A stretch of DNA of 64,000 bases from Porogramme epimiltina (GCA_900155495.1 FTLJ01000106.1:1-64000), one strand, 5' to 3'; positions 24,350 through 36,752 are shown, counted from the stretch's first letter. Numbers and translations: made by a program. Notes: generated by a model not told the origin, from the letters alone.

Positions 24350-24737
24350 GTGGTAGGAGTCCTGTCACCCTATCTTGTATATTATTTACGCCTGATTATA
24401 CTCGACATGCGTGCATGAGATGGGTGCCCTTCCCATGGTGGAGCTCTTCGATGCGCTTCAGTGTGTTGTCCACGGAATCTAATGTCGGCGCTGGAGCCTC
24501 AATGGCAGAGGCTCATAATGATGCTGTGAGCTCCATCCTCTGACCATAGCGTTGCATTGTCTAATAAGCACCATTACTTTCTAGGTTAACGGCTCCCCAA
24601 AGCTGGTGTCTATTCACAAGAACACTTTTGTTACAATGTAGCGCCCGACACGGTGCATTGGGCGACATGTCAGTTCATTCACGCAGCTCGTGCACCACGT
24701 TGGCCGCCTCGTGGTATTCGGTCACCAGTCTTCCCTC

Positions 24738-24745
24738 ATATAAGC
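24738..24745 (+). promoter_or_regulatory. TATA element of F-box gene A
   Basis: ATATAAGC about 170 bp upstream of the ATG. The same element is kept at 40291 and 48026; at the dead copy B the corresponding site reads ATGTAAAC (near 29660). Confidence 0.5.
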
Positions 24746-24911
24746 AGCCGAGCAGCTTCCGATCCTCCGATACTGCAATAGTCTCTTCTCTCTCCCTCTC
24801 CCTCGATGTCCGGGATGTCCACGTCCAGTATGTTTCCTTTCCCTACTCTTCCATGTCCAAACCTTACAGGCACAACCTGTTGCATCACTAGGTACAACAC
24901 TTCTCAGCTCC

Positions 24912-27447
24912 ATGCTGAAACCATCGCCTATCACGCCACACGAGCTCCGTAACAAGTCGAAGAAGGCTTCAGTTCCTGTGAAGGCCAGGGCCGTCCGAGG
25001 TCGTTTAGGACGCCTGGCTGTCTTCCTTGCTCTACCGTTGGACGTTTTCTACGAGGTGGCTCGCATTTGGTCCTCCCCTTTGTACTCCCCTGCTTATCTA
25101 CCGATGTCCCACAGGTTGTAGGATGGCTGGATCCTCTCGACCTTCTGCACGTTGCTCGCACATCCAAGCATCTACGAAGCTTACTCATGTCGAAGGACAA
25201 CAGTCGCCTATGGAAAGCGGCGCGCAGGAATGTCCCTGGGCTGCCGGACTGCCCGTCGGTGCTCTCCGAGCCCCGGTATGCGGCGTATATATTTGACCAG
25301 TACTGTTTCGTGAGTACCCTTCTTATGGTTCTTTATCTATTACCTTCTCAATGACTTTCTGTAGCGCTGTGGGATTGGTCGCTCGGTGTGCGTCGACTAC
25401 AATCACGCGCTACGTTTCTGTACTTCATGCAGCAAGCACGAGTAAGTCAAGTCATAGGACATGGACATGTCGGTGGTCGAGTTTATTGATACTCGTGGTA
25501 TAGGCTTACAAAATTCAAGCCCACATATCTACGCGATTTTCCTGAAAACTATCGCGGGGAGATTATGGCCTGCTGCATCACTTCCGGGGAGGAATTTACA
25601 AGAGGTTATCCCACAAAGTTCTGGGAGGTTGAAGTCCTCACACTGGTCGCTCGACTGCGCCCGCTATACCTGTCCCATGACCGCACTGCCGTCAAGAAGG
25701 TGTTGGACGAGCATAGAGCATTTGCCGAGGCAATGTATCAGGTACGTCTCATGCATTAACATTGCATTGCTTGGGTATGCTCAACTGAGATGTAGCAAGG
25801 AACGGCTGTTTTGAAATGGCAGAGGGCTAGACGCAAGTCAACTTTGGAGGAAAAGACAGCCATCGCGTGGGAGCGCGAAGAGAGGTAGTTGTCGATTATC
25901 TTATTGGGTCAGAGTAAGACTCACGTCATTCGGTTTAGGATCAAACAGAAATTGTCGGAGTTAGGCTATTCTGATGCTGACTTTCCAACCGATAGGCTGG
26001 TGTGGGATCTACTCATCCGACAGCCCCGCGAATTGACTGAAAGAAGTGAGTTAGGACTCAGTTCTCCCTCGCCATTACTACGATGTCTGATGGCACCTTG
26101 GGTTACAGTCTGGCAGAACCTCGGCCCGAGACTCCTATGTATCATCGCTGAAGAACGTCGGGAACGCGAGCAACTCATGTACGCAGAGCGCCTAGCACAG
26201 CGAACCAGCGAAGCACGACCCTTCTATTCCGCCCTCATCGACACTTCCGCCTACGAAGACGTTCGCCCGTTTATGCCCAACCTCCACGATGCCTGTCGTC
26301 TCCCCTCTCTGGCCGCGCTCCTCGCTGCCGAGGACGCGCGCGCACCGGTCTCCCAAACGCGCTTCGCCGCTATCTCCCACCAACTGCTCGCTGAGGCCCA
26401 GCAGTACGTAGCGCAGGCCAAGCGCGACCTCGCGGAGATGGTGTGGCGTGTAGAGAACACCCGCGACGGACGCCTCTGCCTCCCGCGGATGCCACTCATG
26501 GACGCAGCGGCGATCGACGCGCTCCTCGCTCGCGGGACGACGCTGTTCGTTTGCAAGAATTGCCCCGTGATGGAAACGAATACGAGGGACGTCACGACGT
26601 GCATGTCCGCGCGCGTCGCATGCGCGCACTGGCGAGAGTGTCACCCGGGGCTCCAGTGGAACTACGGGTGGCCGTATGAGAATTTTTGCGTTTGGCGGAA
26701 GGGCATCAACGTGTCCCCGCAACGGCCCCCGTTTGTGGACGCATACCGCGAGACTGCCAGCGTTCGCGAGGCGATGATGGAGATGGGACTGAAGGAGACC
26801 GCGTTGCACGAAGAGTTAGACACGCTGGTGAGGGCAGGCAGGTTGATTTGTATGTGTGGGAGTCCCCAGCTTCCGCCTGCGGCGGATTTGGACTGGGCTA
26901 AGCTGGTAAGTTCATGTTATCCCTATTCCGATCGTGATGCAACGTTAACATTCGAGTATAGATCAGCCATGTGCAGGAGGAAGAGAGAAGGGCTTTTCAG
27001 CGGTCGTTTGTTTTGTCAGTATGAATCTCTTTTTTGACATGGGACTCACAGTACTCCATAGGCGTGGAGAAATACGCATGCAGACACAGACAATGATAGA
27101 TCATCACCTCAATGGACCATCCGGACCGTGTCTCAAGTTACTCTCCGATGGCGAGGAACCCGAGCACAAGATCTCCAACGAAGATGCTGATGACCTTGTG
27201 GTGGAGATCGTGTTGCGGGAAGCCTTTCCAAGCTGCAAAATTTGTGGGTTGGGGGTGCAGCTCCAGCGTCCCGATCTCCCGTTGGCCGCCAGTGTCGATG
27301 CGATCGCTCACCACATGTATAACAAGTAAGCTATTGGTTACGCTGCGTGCTGCTCTCGTCATCGTCACGGGTTCTACTGATAGTCCGTGCAGGCATGGGC
27401 AGCTATTGACAAGAGACCTGATCGAGTTCACGTCGAATGAGCTATAG
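24912..27447 (+). CDS. F-box protein with C-terminal zinc-binding segment, copy A
   Basis: Putative substrate adaptor of an SCF ubiquitin ligase. The ATG at 24912 opens a basic leader; exon 1 ends at 25055 and exon 2 (25115-25309) completes the F-box: LPLDVFYEVVGWLDPLDLLH then ARTSKHLRSLLM and WKAARRNVPGLPDCP, the form common in agaricomycete F-box proteins. Exon 3 carries paired cysteines (RCGIG...RFCTSC), exon 4 (about 25504-25741) TKFKPTYLRDFPENYRGEIM. The large exon from about 26109 to 26906 includes a second Cys/His cluster, FVCKNCP...TCMSARVACAHWREC, and LICMCGSPQ. The last two exons end in KLLSDGEE...AHHMYNK and HGQLLTRDLIEFTSNEL. About ten exons and roughly 690 residues. Intact paralogue at 48186; decayed ones at 29825 and 40434. 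Confidence 0.82.
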
Positions 27448-28090
27448 GTTTGGTCGACACGGCGCGTCTCGTCGTGATCGTGACTGCATGGCACACGTAA
27501 TGCACAGGCCCGGCGCTCGGCACGATGGCCGGTGGGTGACGCGGACAAGTTGCGCGAAACGGTTCGGACGACGTGGGGTCGACACAACGGCATTCCTGCT
27601 GCCTTCCTGATTATATGGATAGGGCGAGTTTGACTCTTGAGTGCGGTGTGGATGAATCGGAGCCTTGGTCTGGTGAAACGTGTATAATACGTTCGAGAAT
27701 TTGTTGGAAAACGTTTGTGATATCGTAAATCCGTACTATATGTATCTTGAACGTGTGGCCTGGGGACCGGAGTGGGCACATATGAAGACATGATCGTACG
27801 TACGTACGATCATGGGAAATGCGTAGAGTCTCGCCCTTGTATCATCCTACGAACTCTCTCGAAATATAGATAGTCCCTGGATTGGATATTAGAAGTAACC
27901 TTGTCCGCTTGAGGTCCGATGAATGCGGTATTTTAGGTCGAAACGGTGGAAGAGACATGTTGATATTGGAAACGAGCAGGCGATCTAAGCCTACACGTCG
28001 TCGTTCCTTCAGCTGGCCTTGATGAGGGCACAATTTGTGTAGTAGTATCGTATCCCGTTTATTGATACCAACTTCCAGCCGCGCGTCACT
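27448..28090. other. end of duplication unit 1, no gene
   Basis: No trace of the F-box/LRR-like gene or DDI1 3' end expected from the other units. A perfect palindrome lies at 27789-27814 (listed separately). Confidence 0.4.
27789..27814. repeat. 26-bp perfect palindrome
   Basis: Starts CATGATCGTACG, with the alternating core TACGTACGTA, and reads identically on both strands. It lies in the intergenic gap between duplication units 1 and 2. Confidence 0.9.
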
Positions 28091-28094
28091 ATCC

Positions 28095-28690
28095 AACACT
28101 ATACCTCGCGCTCCTCAGCGCGTCCCTCTTCGTCGTCCTCGACGTCCTCCTCAAGCTCAAGTCAAACATACGCTTCCGACTTCTCTGCGTCCCCGTACTC
28201 TTACCACCTCCCAGCCGTCAACCTCGGGCTCGTCTTCACGTCATTCATCGGCAGCCTCATGATCCTCTCCTTTCGGTAGTAGCCGCCCGAGGCCCTTGCT
28301 CACACTGCCGCCAACTACGCCGCAGAGCGACCACCGCGCGGCGCTCCTCTGCCTCTGCGCCCTCTGCATCGCTCACCTCTTCGCTACACACAGTCTACCC
28401 AACAACTCCGCACAACGCCCCTGCCGAAGCCGCCTGGCACCTCCGCGCGATCGCGGCGCTCGGCAACTTCCCCCGGGCTTGCGTCCTGGGCCGCTCTCCC
28501 TTCAACGCCGCCCCCAGAAGGACCAACCGCAGCAAGCACAGCGCGGCCTCCGCGCGCGACCGCACTCCCCACACCTCCTAAGTATTGCATCTACATCCGC
28601 TTCGGCGGCCGCATCGCTACCGACAGGGCGGCCGTCAATCCGACTCGCGATCTCGGCGAAGCCGCGGATGGCGTTCGCATCTCCGGGCGT
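28095..28690 (+). pseudogene. 5' fragment of the Ser/Pro-rich gene (unit 2)
   Basis: Collinear with about 20990-21570 of the intact gene with many substitutions and small indels that destroy the frame; lacks the start region and the whole conserved C-terminal third. It runs directly into DUF7704-like sequence at about 28686, where both parents share GGCGTC. Confidence 0.75.
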
Positions 28691-28770
28691 CTCATATGCG
28701 TGTGCCCGTCGCCGCTCCTGCCCAAGTTCTCACGGCCGACGAAGAGCACGTCTTTTCCTCGACCACCACG

Positions 28771-29286
28771 ATGACCTCGACAGAAAGCATGCAATCCATC
28801 CCTCTCTTATACCGCCTCTTCTTTCTGTACATCGAGCCCGTCTCGGCGATACTCGGCGCGTATTACGCTGGAGGAAAGCCCGCGGAGTACCTCGCCTACC
28901 TCACCTCCGACCCCGCAGCCGCATCCACGGTCGCGACACAGGCCCCGCCCACCGCGACGCTCATCTCGCTCTACCAGCTCTCGAACCTCTATCTCCTCTT
29001 TTCCCTCAACGAGCACCTCGTGCTCTCGTCCACAAGCTCGCGCCGCACGTGGCGCCGCCTCCTCTTTTGCCTTCTCGTCGCGGACTTGGGCCACCTCGCG
29101 ACGATGATCCCGTCTGCGGTGGAGAAGGGCTGGGCGGATGTGTTCTTGCGCTTTTGGGCGTGGAACGCGATGGAGTGGGGGAGCGTGGGGTTCGTGTATG
29201 CGGGGGCGTCGATGCGGAGCTCGTTTCTGCTCGGGATAGGGCTGCGGGTCGAAGAGGAGAAGAGCGAGAAGGGGAAACGGGAATGA
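28771..29286 (+). CDS. DUF7704-like integral membrane protein, copy B
   Basis: 171 residues, the same length as copy A at 23756 and differing at only about five positions (Ser2Thr, a Thr to Pro in TSDPAAAS, Ala to Ser in LLFSLNE, Gly to Ser in SSTSSRR, Leu to Val in SAVEK). All four membrane segments and the charged tail are kept. The start ATG at 28771 aligns with that of copy A. The promoter region differs: upstream sequence is the truncated Ser/Pro-rich fragment, so expression may differ. Good preservation compared with the rest of this unit suggests recent duplication, gene conversion or selection. Confidence 0.8.
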   Translation: MTSTESMQSIPLLYRLFFLYIEPVSAILGAYYAGGKPAEYLAYLTSDPAAASTVATQAPPTATLISLYQLSNLYLLFSLNEHLVLSSTSSRRTWRRLLFCLLVADLGHLATMIPSAVEKGWADVFLRFWAWNAMEWGSVGFVYAGASMRSSFLLGIGLRVEEEKSEKGKRE

Positions 29287-29824
29287 GGGGACAGTGATTG
29301 CTTAGACGTGTCTTGAAGTGAGTATCTAGTGTATATTTCGTGGGTGGAATGAGTTGTATACCCTCGCTGTGCTTATTTGGAGGAGTCCTGTCACTTTATT
29401 TTGTACAATATCTCATACTTGATGGTATTCGTCGTGTGTGCGTGAAATGAATGCGCTTTCCAGTATGGAACTCTTCGTTATGTTGCTGTGAGTTCCGTCC
29501 TCTTAACCCGCCTCTCAAAAGCTGATGCCTATTCGCAAGACAATCGCTTTCGTTATGGTGTGGCACCCAACGCCGTGCATTATGCGGTATGTCGGCTCAT
29601 TCTTGCAGCTTGTGCGCCACGCTGATCGCCTTGTGACGTTCTACCTCAAGTCCTCCCGCATGTAAACAGCTGAGCAGCCTCAGATGCTGCACTAGTCTCC
29701 CCTCGCCTTCAAGCTCGATGCCCGGGATGTCCACGTCCAGTATTATGTCCTTTTCTTACTCTTCGATGTGCTGATCTTACTGGAACAAATTTTTGCAACA
29801 CCAGGTACAACACTGCTCAGCTCT

Positions 29825-31257
29825 ACGTTGAAAACATCATCCATACAATTGTATGAGCTTCGGGCAAGGTCGCAGAAGACCCCGGCTCATGTGATGGTCA
29901 AGACCGTCCGGGGTCGTTCAGGACGCTAGGACGTCTTCCTTGCTATGACATTGGACGTTTCCTATGAGGTGGCTCGCTCTTGATCTCTCCCTTCGCACTC
30001 GCTTATTCATTGATATCCCACAGATTATAGTATGGTTGGACCCCCTCGGCCTCCTGCACATTGCTCACACATCCAAGTACCTACGGAGCTTTCTCATGTT
30101 GAAGGAAAGCACTTGCCCCTCGAAGGCAGTGTGCAGGAACTTCCCCGGAGTGCCGGACTGTCCGTCGGTGCTCTCCGAACCAAAGTATGCGACGTGTATA
30201 TCCGACAAGTACTGTTTCGCGAGTGTCTTTGTGTGTGTATTCGTCTGATGTGTTCTCAGCGGTTCTTCGCAGCGCTGTGGGGTTGGCCGCTCGACGTCCG
30301 TTGAGTATCACAACGCAATGTGTCTTTGTACTGCATGCCACACGAGTAAGTCACAGCCATAGGCGTATTGGCCGTAAAGCTCACAGATACCCGCGATGTA
30401 GGCTCACAGAATTCAAACCTACGTATCTACGCAAATTTCCTGAGCACCATCACGGGGAGGTTATGGCCTGCCGCATCATTTCAAAGGAAGGATTTCCAAG
30501 CCTATCCTATCGGTAGAAGTTCTAGGAGGTTGAAGTCCTTGCCCTAACCGCTCGACCATCCCCGCTATACTTGTCTCATCACCGTCTTGCCGTAGAGGAG
30601 ATATTGGAAGAACACAGAACGTTTGCTGAAGCAATGTATCATGTACGTCTTGTGGTGGTTGCGCATTACAATATCCCCGTATGTCTAACCGGAATGTAGT
30701 AAGGAAAGAGGGTTAACGACATGCCGAATGTGGGGGAAAGGAAGGCCATCATGCGAGAGCGCGGAGAAAGGTAGTTATCGATCCTCCTATCAAAGTAAGA
30801 GTAAGTCTCACACCATTGGCTTCAGAATCAAGCAGAGATTGTTCGAGTTGGATTATTCCGATGGCGACTTCCCCATCTACGAGAGCGAGTGGTGTAAGCG
30901 GCCCCACAAATTAGGCCGAAAGGAGTACGTCAGAACTCACATCCCCTATTATTGCTGTCGTAACTAATGGGACCTCCGGCTGCAGTATGGAAATAGCCTC
31001 CTTATGCCGTGCTTATTGACGCCATCGCTCACGAAGATGATCGTCCGTTCATGCTCAACCTCTACGACGCCCTCGCCGCACTCCTTGCTGTTGACGACGC
31101 GCGCACGCCGGTCTCCCGCACGCGCTACATCACTGGCGCCTCCCAACTTCTCACCGAGGTTCAGCAGTATGTCGCGCAGGCCAAGCGCGACCTGCGGTTG
31201 TTTCGCCTGATGTTAACACACTTCGCGTTCACAGTAGACGTCGCTGAAACCAAGTAA
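29825..31257 (+). pseudogene. decayed F-box gene, copy B
   Basis: Collinear with F-box genes A and D through the F-box (IVWLDPLGLLHIAHTSKYLR), the TKFKPTYLR-like block (TEFKPTYLRKFPEHHHGE), and the DRPFMLNLYDA...YVAQAKRDL block. The start codon is ACG at 29825 instead of ATG. A TAG interrupts the leader (near 29928), several frames are broken, and homology stops soon after 31195, so the zinc-binding C-terminus is absent. The TATA element is also mutated. Non-functional with fair certainty. Confidence 0.82.
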
Positions 31258-32177
31258 GTCCCCAATCAACCCCATTGCGAACTCATGCTGACCACTATGC
31301 AGATCCTTTACATCTCATCGAGCTCTTAGGCCAAGGTTTAGGCTTTCGACTCATCCGCGACAGGAAAACACTATTGTGCAAGATCGCCAGTGGGAGAGCT
31401 AGGTTATCATATGGAACTCTTTGGCTCAAAGTGGACCCGATGTGCGTCTTCTTCTGTCGGTGAAGGACTCTGAATATAGTTGCCTACTTCCGTCTTCCTA
31501 TCTGTCATCGAGTGGCGTGATGTGATAGGCCCTCATGGAATCAACTTCAGAAGATCATGAAGTTGACATCGCCATTCAATGCATCTTCAGGGACTTGCCG
31601 CCCCTCTCCGACTTTCAGCGCAACAATAGACTACCCTCTCCCGTACAACGTGACGATATGGAGTCCTCCCCCTTCTCTACCGCCACTGCTCTGCAGATGA
31701 TTAAGACGCCGTTGTGAGTTTTGAACACCTCTCCCGCTCATATTCATCATGACGATATGCCTGCGGAGGCTAGCCTCAGGGGTGACGTGGCACCTTCTGA
31801 GGCTGGCCCTTCCTGCAGGCGAACGTCGATTTCGTATGCCGTATATTTTGTCGGGCCAGACCGCTGCTCGAGATTATCACCCTGCATTCTTCGGCACTTG
31901 CGTTTTTTTTTTCAAATGAATGATGAACGGCCCAACTTCTGGCCGTTGCGTAATTCATGCGGCTGATGTGAAGAATGTCGGCGTGGCTTCTGTGGTCTAA
32001 TGGATCGTCTATGTCTGCATTTGTACTGATCTTCTCACAAGCCCACAGCGTTGTCTATCTTGAGGTGATTTAACCTTATTCCGCGTTCCTCTCCGCATAA
32101 TGACACCGGGCGCGCGTCAATGGCCGATTGAAATCGACGACGTTTGCCCCCCTGGTCCCCTTGGACTCTCTTGAATC
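31258..32177. other. intergenic region upstream of the STAND-like gene
   Basis: No firm gene. A short open frame at 31535-31717 (60 codons, MESTSEDHEVDIAIQ) is followed by a GTGAGT donor-like site at about 31715 and might be an exon of a small or degenerate gene, but no partner exon was identified. Confidence 0.35.
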
Positions 32178-35100
32178 ATGCCACTAAGAAAGCACCTCTC
32201 GTTTCTGAGGCTCCCCAAAGTCCACAAGCCTAAACCGCTCGCCGAAGAGGCTCGAGGCGACATTTCGACAGAGTCCAAGAGCACTGCTCCGTCCGCGGAT
32301 TCCCCCCTCGAGCCCCCGCTCCCGGAGTCTGGACAACCTGATGAGTCAACGGTCTCAAAAACTCTAGATGAAGCAGCCAACGCGATCCATGGCGCAGAAC
32401 AAGCCGAAAGAAAGGATACCAAATCGAAACCAGCGGCCGTAGTAGACGGTGTCGGTACGACTTCTCCCTTGTTTAGTTTTGGTGTGGAAGTCTCAGATCA
32501 TCCTTTCCAGGCGACGTGGCACGTAGCGTTGGTGCATATGCGTCTGCCGCCCAAAACGTCGTGTCTTCTATGAAACCTGTTTACGAGAGCGATGCTATGA
32601 AGATGGTTCGCAACAGTATCGACACTCTTGCCGAGAGCATTCCGGGACTCTTGAAGGCGCTGGATGAGATTGTAGAGCTTTATCCGTTTGTTGGAGGTGT
32701 GTCCGTTTTTTCAATACTCGGATGATGGGTCCCGACCCTTTTCAGTCGCTGTCCGCGCATTCCGGGTTGTCGTTGATTTAGACGTGAGGCGCCGAGACAA
32801 TAACCGAAAAGTCAAAGTTCTCCTGCTCGAAATGAAGGAAATGATGGAGGTTCTACTCAGGTCTCTTCCATTTACTAAAAACATTCGCCCGGTCACTAAT
32901 AGGTTCATCAGGTTGAAACGCATTAAAGAAAAACGCTCGGACGTCGGCCATGATAATGTCACAATCCAGGACCGTTTGGGGACGCTCATCAAGGACACTG
33001 CTGAAGATTTGAAGAGATGTGCCAATGCATGCGAGACGTACTTCAACAAGATGTTGATCGTTAAGGTTGTTAACAGCTCATCTTGGGAAGAGAAGTTCGC
33101 CGACTTCATTCGCATCTTCATCAAACGCCAAGAGAAGTTCAACTCTGAGCTCACGATCCATATCGGAAAGGGTATAGAGGACGTGAAAGGGAAGCTTGAC
33201 ATTCTTATTGAATACTTCATTCACCACTGCCCCACACCACCCGAGCACCAGGAGCTTGCCGCGTACATACGGAAACATGGGGGTAAGGAGAATCTCATGA
33301 AGGACGACTCAGCGTTGAGGCTTGTTATGGAATCCGCTCCCACGCAATCAACTGGGAAGCGCACGGTCCGCGAACGTCCTACGGAGCTCTCAGGCGTCAA
33401 GGCTGATCCAAAGGATGACCTTATTGTCACAGCAAAACAGGAGATGTCAGAGAGCCCGGACATCGCTATGCGGAATAACTGGTCGGTCTTCGATAGAACA
33501 TTCCAGACGCACTTACAGTCCCTTGAGGTGAAGCTGGAGAAGATAATACATCATGGAAACGACCGTGTCATCATGGCCATCGGTGATGGCGCACATAACA
33601 AGATCCTCGATACTGTTCGCCTTTTCCCCATGTCTCCTCCAAATATTTCGTGATTTAATATCAATCATTCTTACAGGATCTTCATGCTATCTGGAAAGAG
33701 ATGGTAGGCTCTCGCCAGGGTGCAAGTCCTGTGCAAAAGCTGATGTACCATTAGTCTTGGCCAGGGCATGTGAAGACTCGTCACTTCGTAGTTGCTCTCT
33801 GTGACTACTTCACCCAAAGGTTGCTAGCTATACAAGAGAGGAAACGCAAGAATGGAGTTGTCACGGTTTCTTCTAATATAACTGGGGACGATGACGACGA
33901 ACTGTGGGCCCTCAAGTGTCTTACTATACATCGAGTCCAAGAGATCGCAGAAGCATTCGATGACGACGCGTCGGGCTTCATCACCATCTTTGAGGTCAAT
34001 CGATTCGCGGCATCGCGGCCGAAAGGGTGGAGGTCCGTATTGTTTCCCGTGTCTAAGTGGATGTGTCTGACCCTTGTGTTAGTCTTCCTCGTTGGCTGGC
34101 ATACTGGGCCATCGGTACTCTGGATTTCACAGCAACCGCGAGACACTAAGGCTGACTTTGCGCTGAAATTCTAGGATGGCAAATTGCAGCGACATCATAT
34201 CAAGAAGAGATTGACAATATATTCACAAAGATGTTTGCCATGCGCCCGTACATAAGTATCCTCAACAAAAACACAATCGACGAATACCTGAATGACGTCT
34301 GGAAGCAATTGAGCACTGTCTCGTCTTCTGTGGCGTGCGAACAGAGTTACGAGTTCTACCTCCTCCGGAACTATTTTCAGCCATACATCGATTCGGAAGA
34401 ACAGCGCTTGAGAGAGAATCTCGAAGCTGCGAAGTACCGGGTCGACGCGCTCACGTTGTCCTCGATAACCGGGCCTGGGAGGATTGAGAAGGTACGTTTT
34501 GATAATGTTCTTCCTATCACACCATTAACAAGGAATCTCCGTTTGAGTAGTACATCATGCCCCTCTTATGTCTCTTCCTTCGTCGCGACGTCCAGATTTT
34601 TCGCTTGTGCATGCATGACACAGTGGATAAACAGGAGTTACAAGATTCAGCCCGGACAATATTTTCAGTCCTTGAAGTGGTGGATATACGATGCAAGCAT
34701 CTCGAAGGTACGCACATCCGATTGTACCATGATCTCACAGCTCTTGTCCTGAAGAACAAAATGGAGTCGTTTTTACACAGCAGAAGATGGATGTTGGCCA
34801 CCAGTTTAAAACTTGGTCAAAGGCTATGGTCCGTGACGTTTTCAGAATCAATAAACGGATGGGATACACGACTTATCTGAATGGATTTAGTTTGACTTGT
34901 GCCACAATTCAGGAGATCACTGGTCCCTCGGCAGTCTACGAGATTCGGCACGTCTCTATGAAAGCACCTACAACGCCGACAACGACAAACTGGATTCCGC
35001 AGAGAAGGAGAATATTAAAAAGCTTCTGAACTATCCATTTCCGGTTACCTTCCAACCTTATTCGAACACTGTTGAAGCAGTTACAGAGCCTGGTGGGCTC

Positions 35101-36752
35101 GCGGATGCGGGTTCAGAATCCAACGAGCCACTGAAGAGAATGTACGTTCAATAGGCTCCGTTTTGCACCATGGACCATTCTAATTTACGCTTGAGCAGTC
35201 TTGGAATATGGAATGGTTACTCTGACAGGCCTCTGTGGAACTATTTCAATTCAACCCCTATCACTATGGATGCCCTCGATTTTCGAGCCTCCACAGTATC
35301 CGACAACAAAAATGCTTTCGAGATGGCTACTGGGACAACTGCAGACGGTACTCTCTTTACGATAACTGGAGAATGCAGGACATTGAACAATGGGACAACT
35401 CAGTACGTTTTCACAAGGACGTTTTCTGATCCCCACGGGCTTCAAATAGACACGATGTTCTACGTTGGAACTCTTGATGACGAGGGAACAACCTTCTCAG
35501 GGAAGTGGGGAGCGGGCGAAGGCGAGGTTGAACTCGAAGACGTCGACTGTAATACATTCATCTTCAAGCGTGTCCCGCAGACGGTCCTTGCATTGCGCCC
35601 ACTGCCAAAGGAGTTCGAGGAGAACAGAAGTGCTGCGCTGTGGAAGTACGCCGTAGTCGTTGTCCGGAATCAAATATTCCGTCGAAAGGGGCTTATCTGG
35701 TGGCCGTACCTCAAAGAACGCCGTGATCGAAGAAGAGAATTTCTCAGAACCGTCGGGTCGTACCGCGAGAAAGAAACGTTTTCGGAAGTGGCCCGTGGCA
35801 CCACGTATGAAGATGCCCGATGGTATTATATTTTGGCAAGACACGGTTCCGGACTCATCATCCACCAGTAAGATACCTTCCGAGATATCTTTGAGATTAT
35901 TGATGTCCCTCATACACTGTCAGGGGAATTGCGTGCGACGTTTGCGGCGAGAGAATTTCTGGGGCACGCATAGTATGTATGGAATGTGGAAAGCGCTTCA
36001 CGTTCGACTTTTGCGAGAAACGTGGATGCGTCGACATGCCGGTGAACGCTCGTGACGACATCACATCGCCTCATCTGCCCTCACACGACTTCGTCAAGAT
36101 ACGCTCCCCTATAATTCACTACCACGACATCGGAAAGGTGCTTGTGAGGGCGAAGATTGCTTTAGCGCATGCAAACGAGCTCTTGGATGATGCCGCTCAG
36201 CAACAGGTTGAAGGTGAGCAGGGCTCATATAAACTGAGAGTTTATCTTTAATTAAATACAACAGAGATAAGAGAACACAACAAGCATAGAGAATCACTGA
36301 ATACTGACGGCAATCTCGTCGTCACGGAATCTCGTAGTAGGGAGAGCCCGACACCGTCTAACATTGCCCCCGACACGGAACGACACGGTGCTCAGAAATG
36401 GGAGTGCATATCGTGTTCCGGTCCTGATATCTCTCGGCCATGTTGGTACTGTGTGGACTGTTGGATGGGTATGATTCACTAGACTTACTGTTTATGTAGT
36501 GCCGTGCGCTGATCCTCTCAACGCACAGATTTTGACGATGACGTATTCGTATGCAAGGCTTGTGACGACCAGAAAGGGGGCTTGAACAGAGAAGATCACT
36601 TGGAAAAGCACAGCTTGGTCCGATGCATTCAGAAGCCGCGCGAAGAAGCGAGATTGGACACCGAGGACAGGCTAGAGGCACTCGAGAAGCGTATGGATCG
36701 TATGGAAAAGATGCTTCAGGCGTTAGTTACTCAGAACGGTCTCGAGGTGTAA
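32178..36752 (+). CDS. STAND-N-terminal-like / EF-hand / ZZ zinc-finger protein, multi-exon
   Basis: Large multi-exon gene (at least 12 exons), apparently intact. In order: a charged leader; a helical region like the N-terminal domain of fungal STAND proteins (LAESIPGLLKALDEIVELYP then FVGVAVRAFRVVVDLD and LKRCANACETYFNKMLIVKV); a canonical EF-hand loop DDDASGFITIFE after LKCLTIHRVQEIAEAF; RPKGW joined over introns to LPRWLAYWAIGWQIA; GPGRIEK; a beta-rich block (TMFYVGTLDDEGTTFSGKWG); then two Cys-rich fingers, CDVCGERISGARIVCMECGK and WECISCSGPDISRPCWYCVD, of ZZ type. A short coiled coil (LEALEKRMDRMEKMLQALV) ends at the TAA at 36752. I know this architecture from many agaricomycetes as an expanded uncharacterised family. 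Calcium binding is likely; function unknown. Confidence 0.75.

Noticed and set aside
31985..32065. Possible tRNA (TGGTCTAATGG resembles an A box)
   Set aside because: No B box (GGTTCRANYCC) at the right distance and no cloverleaf could be folded by eye.
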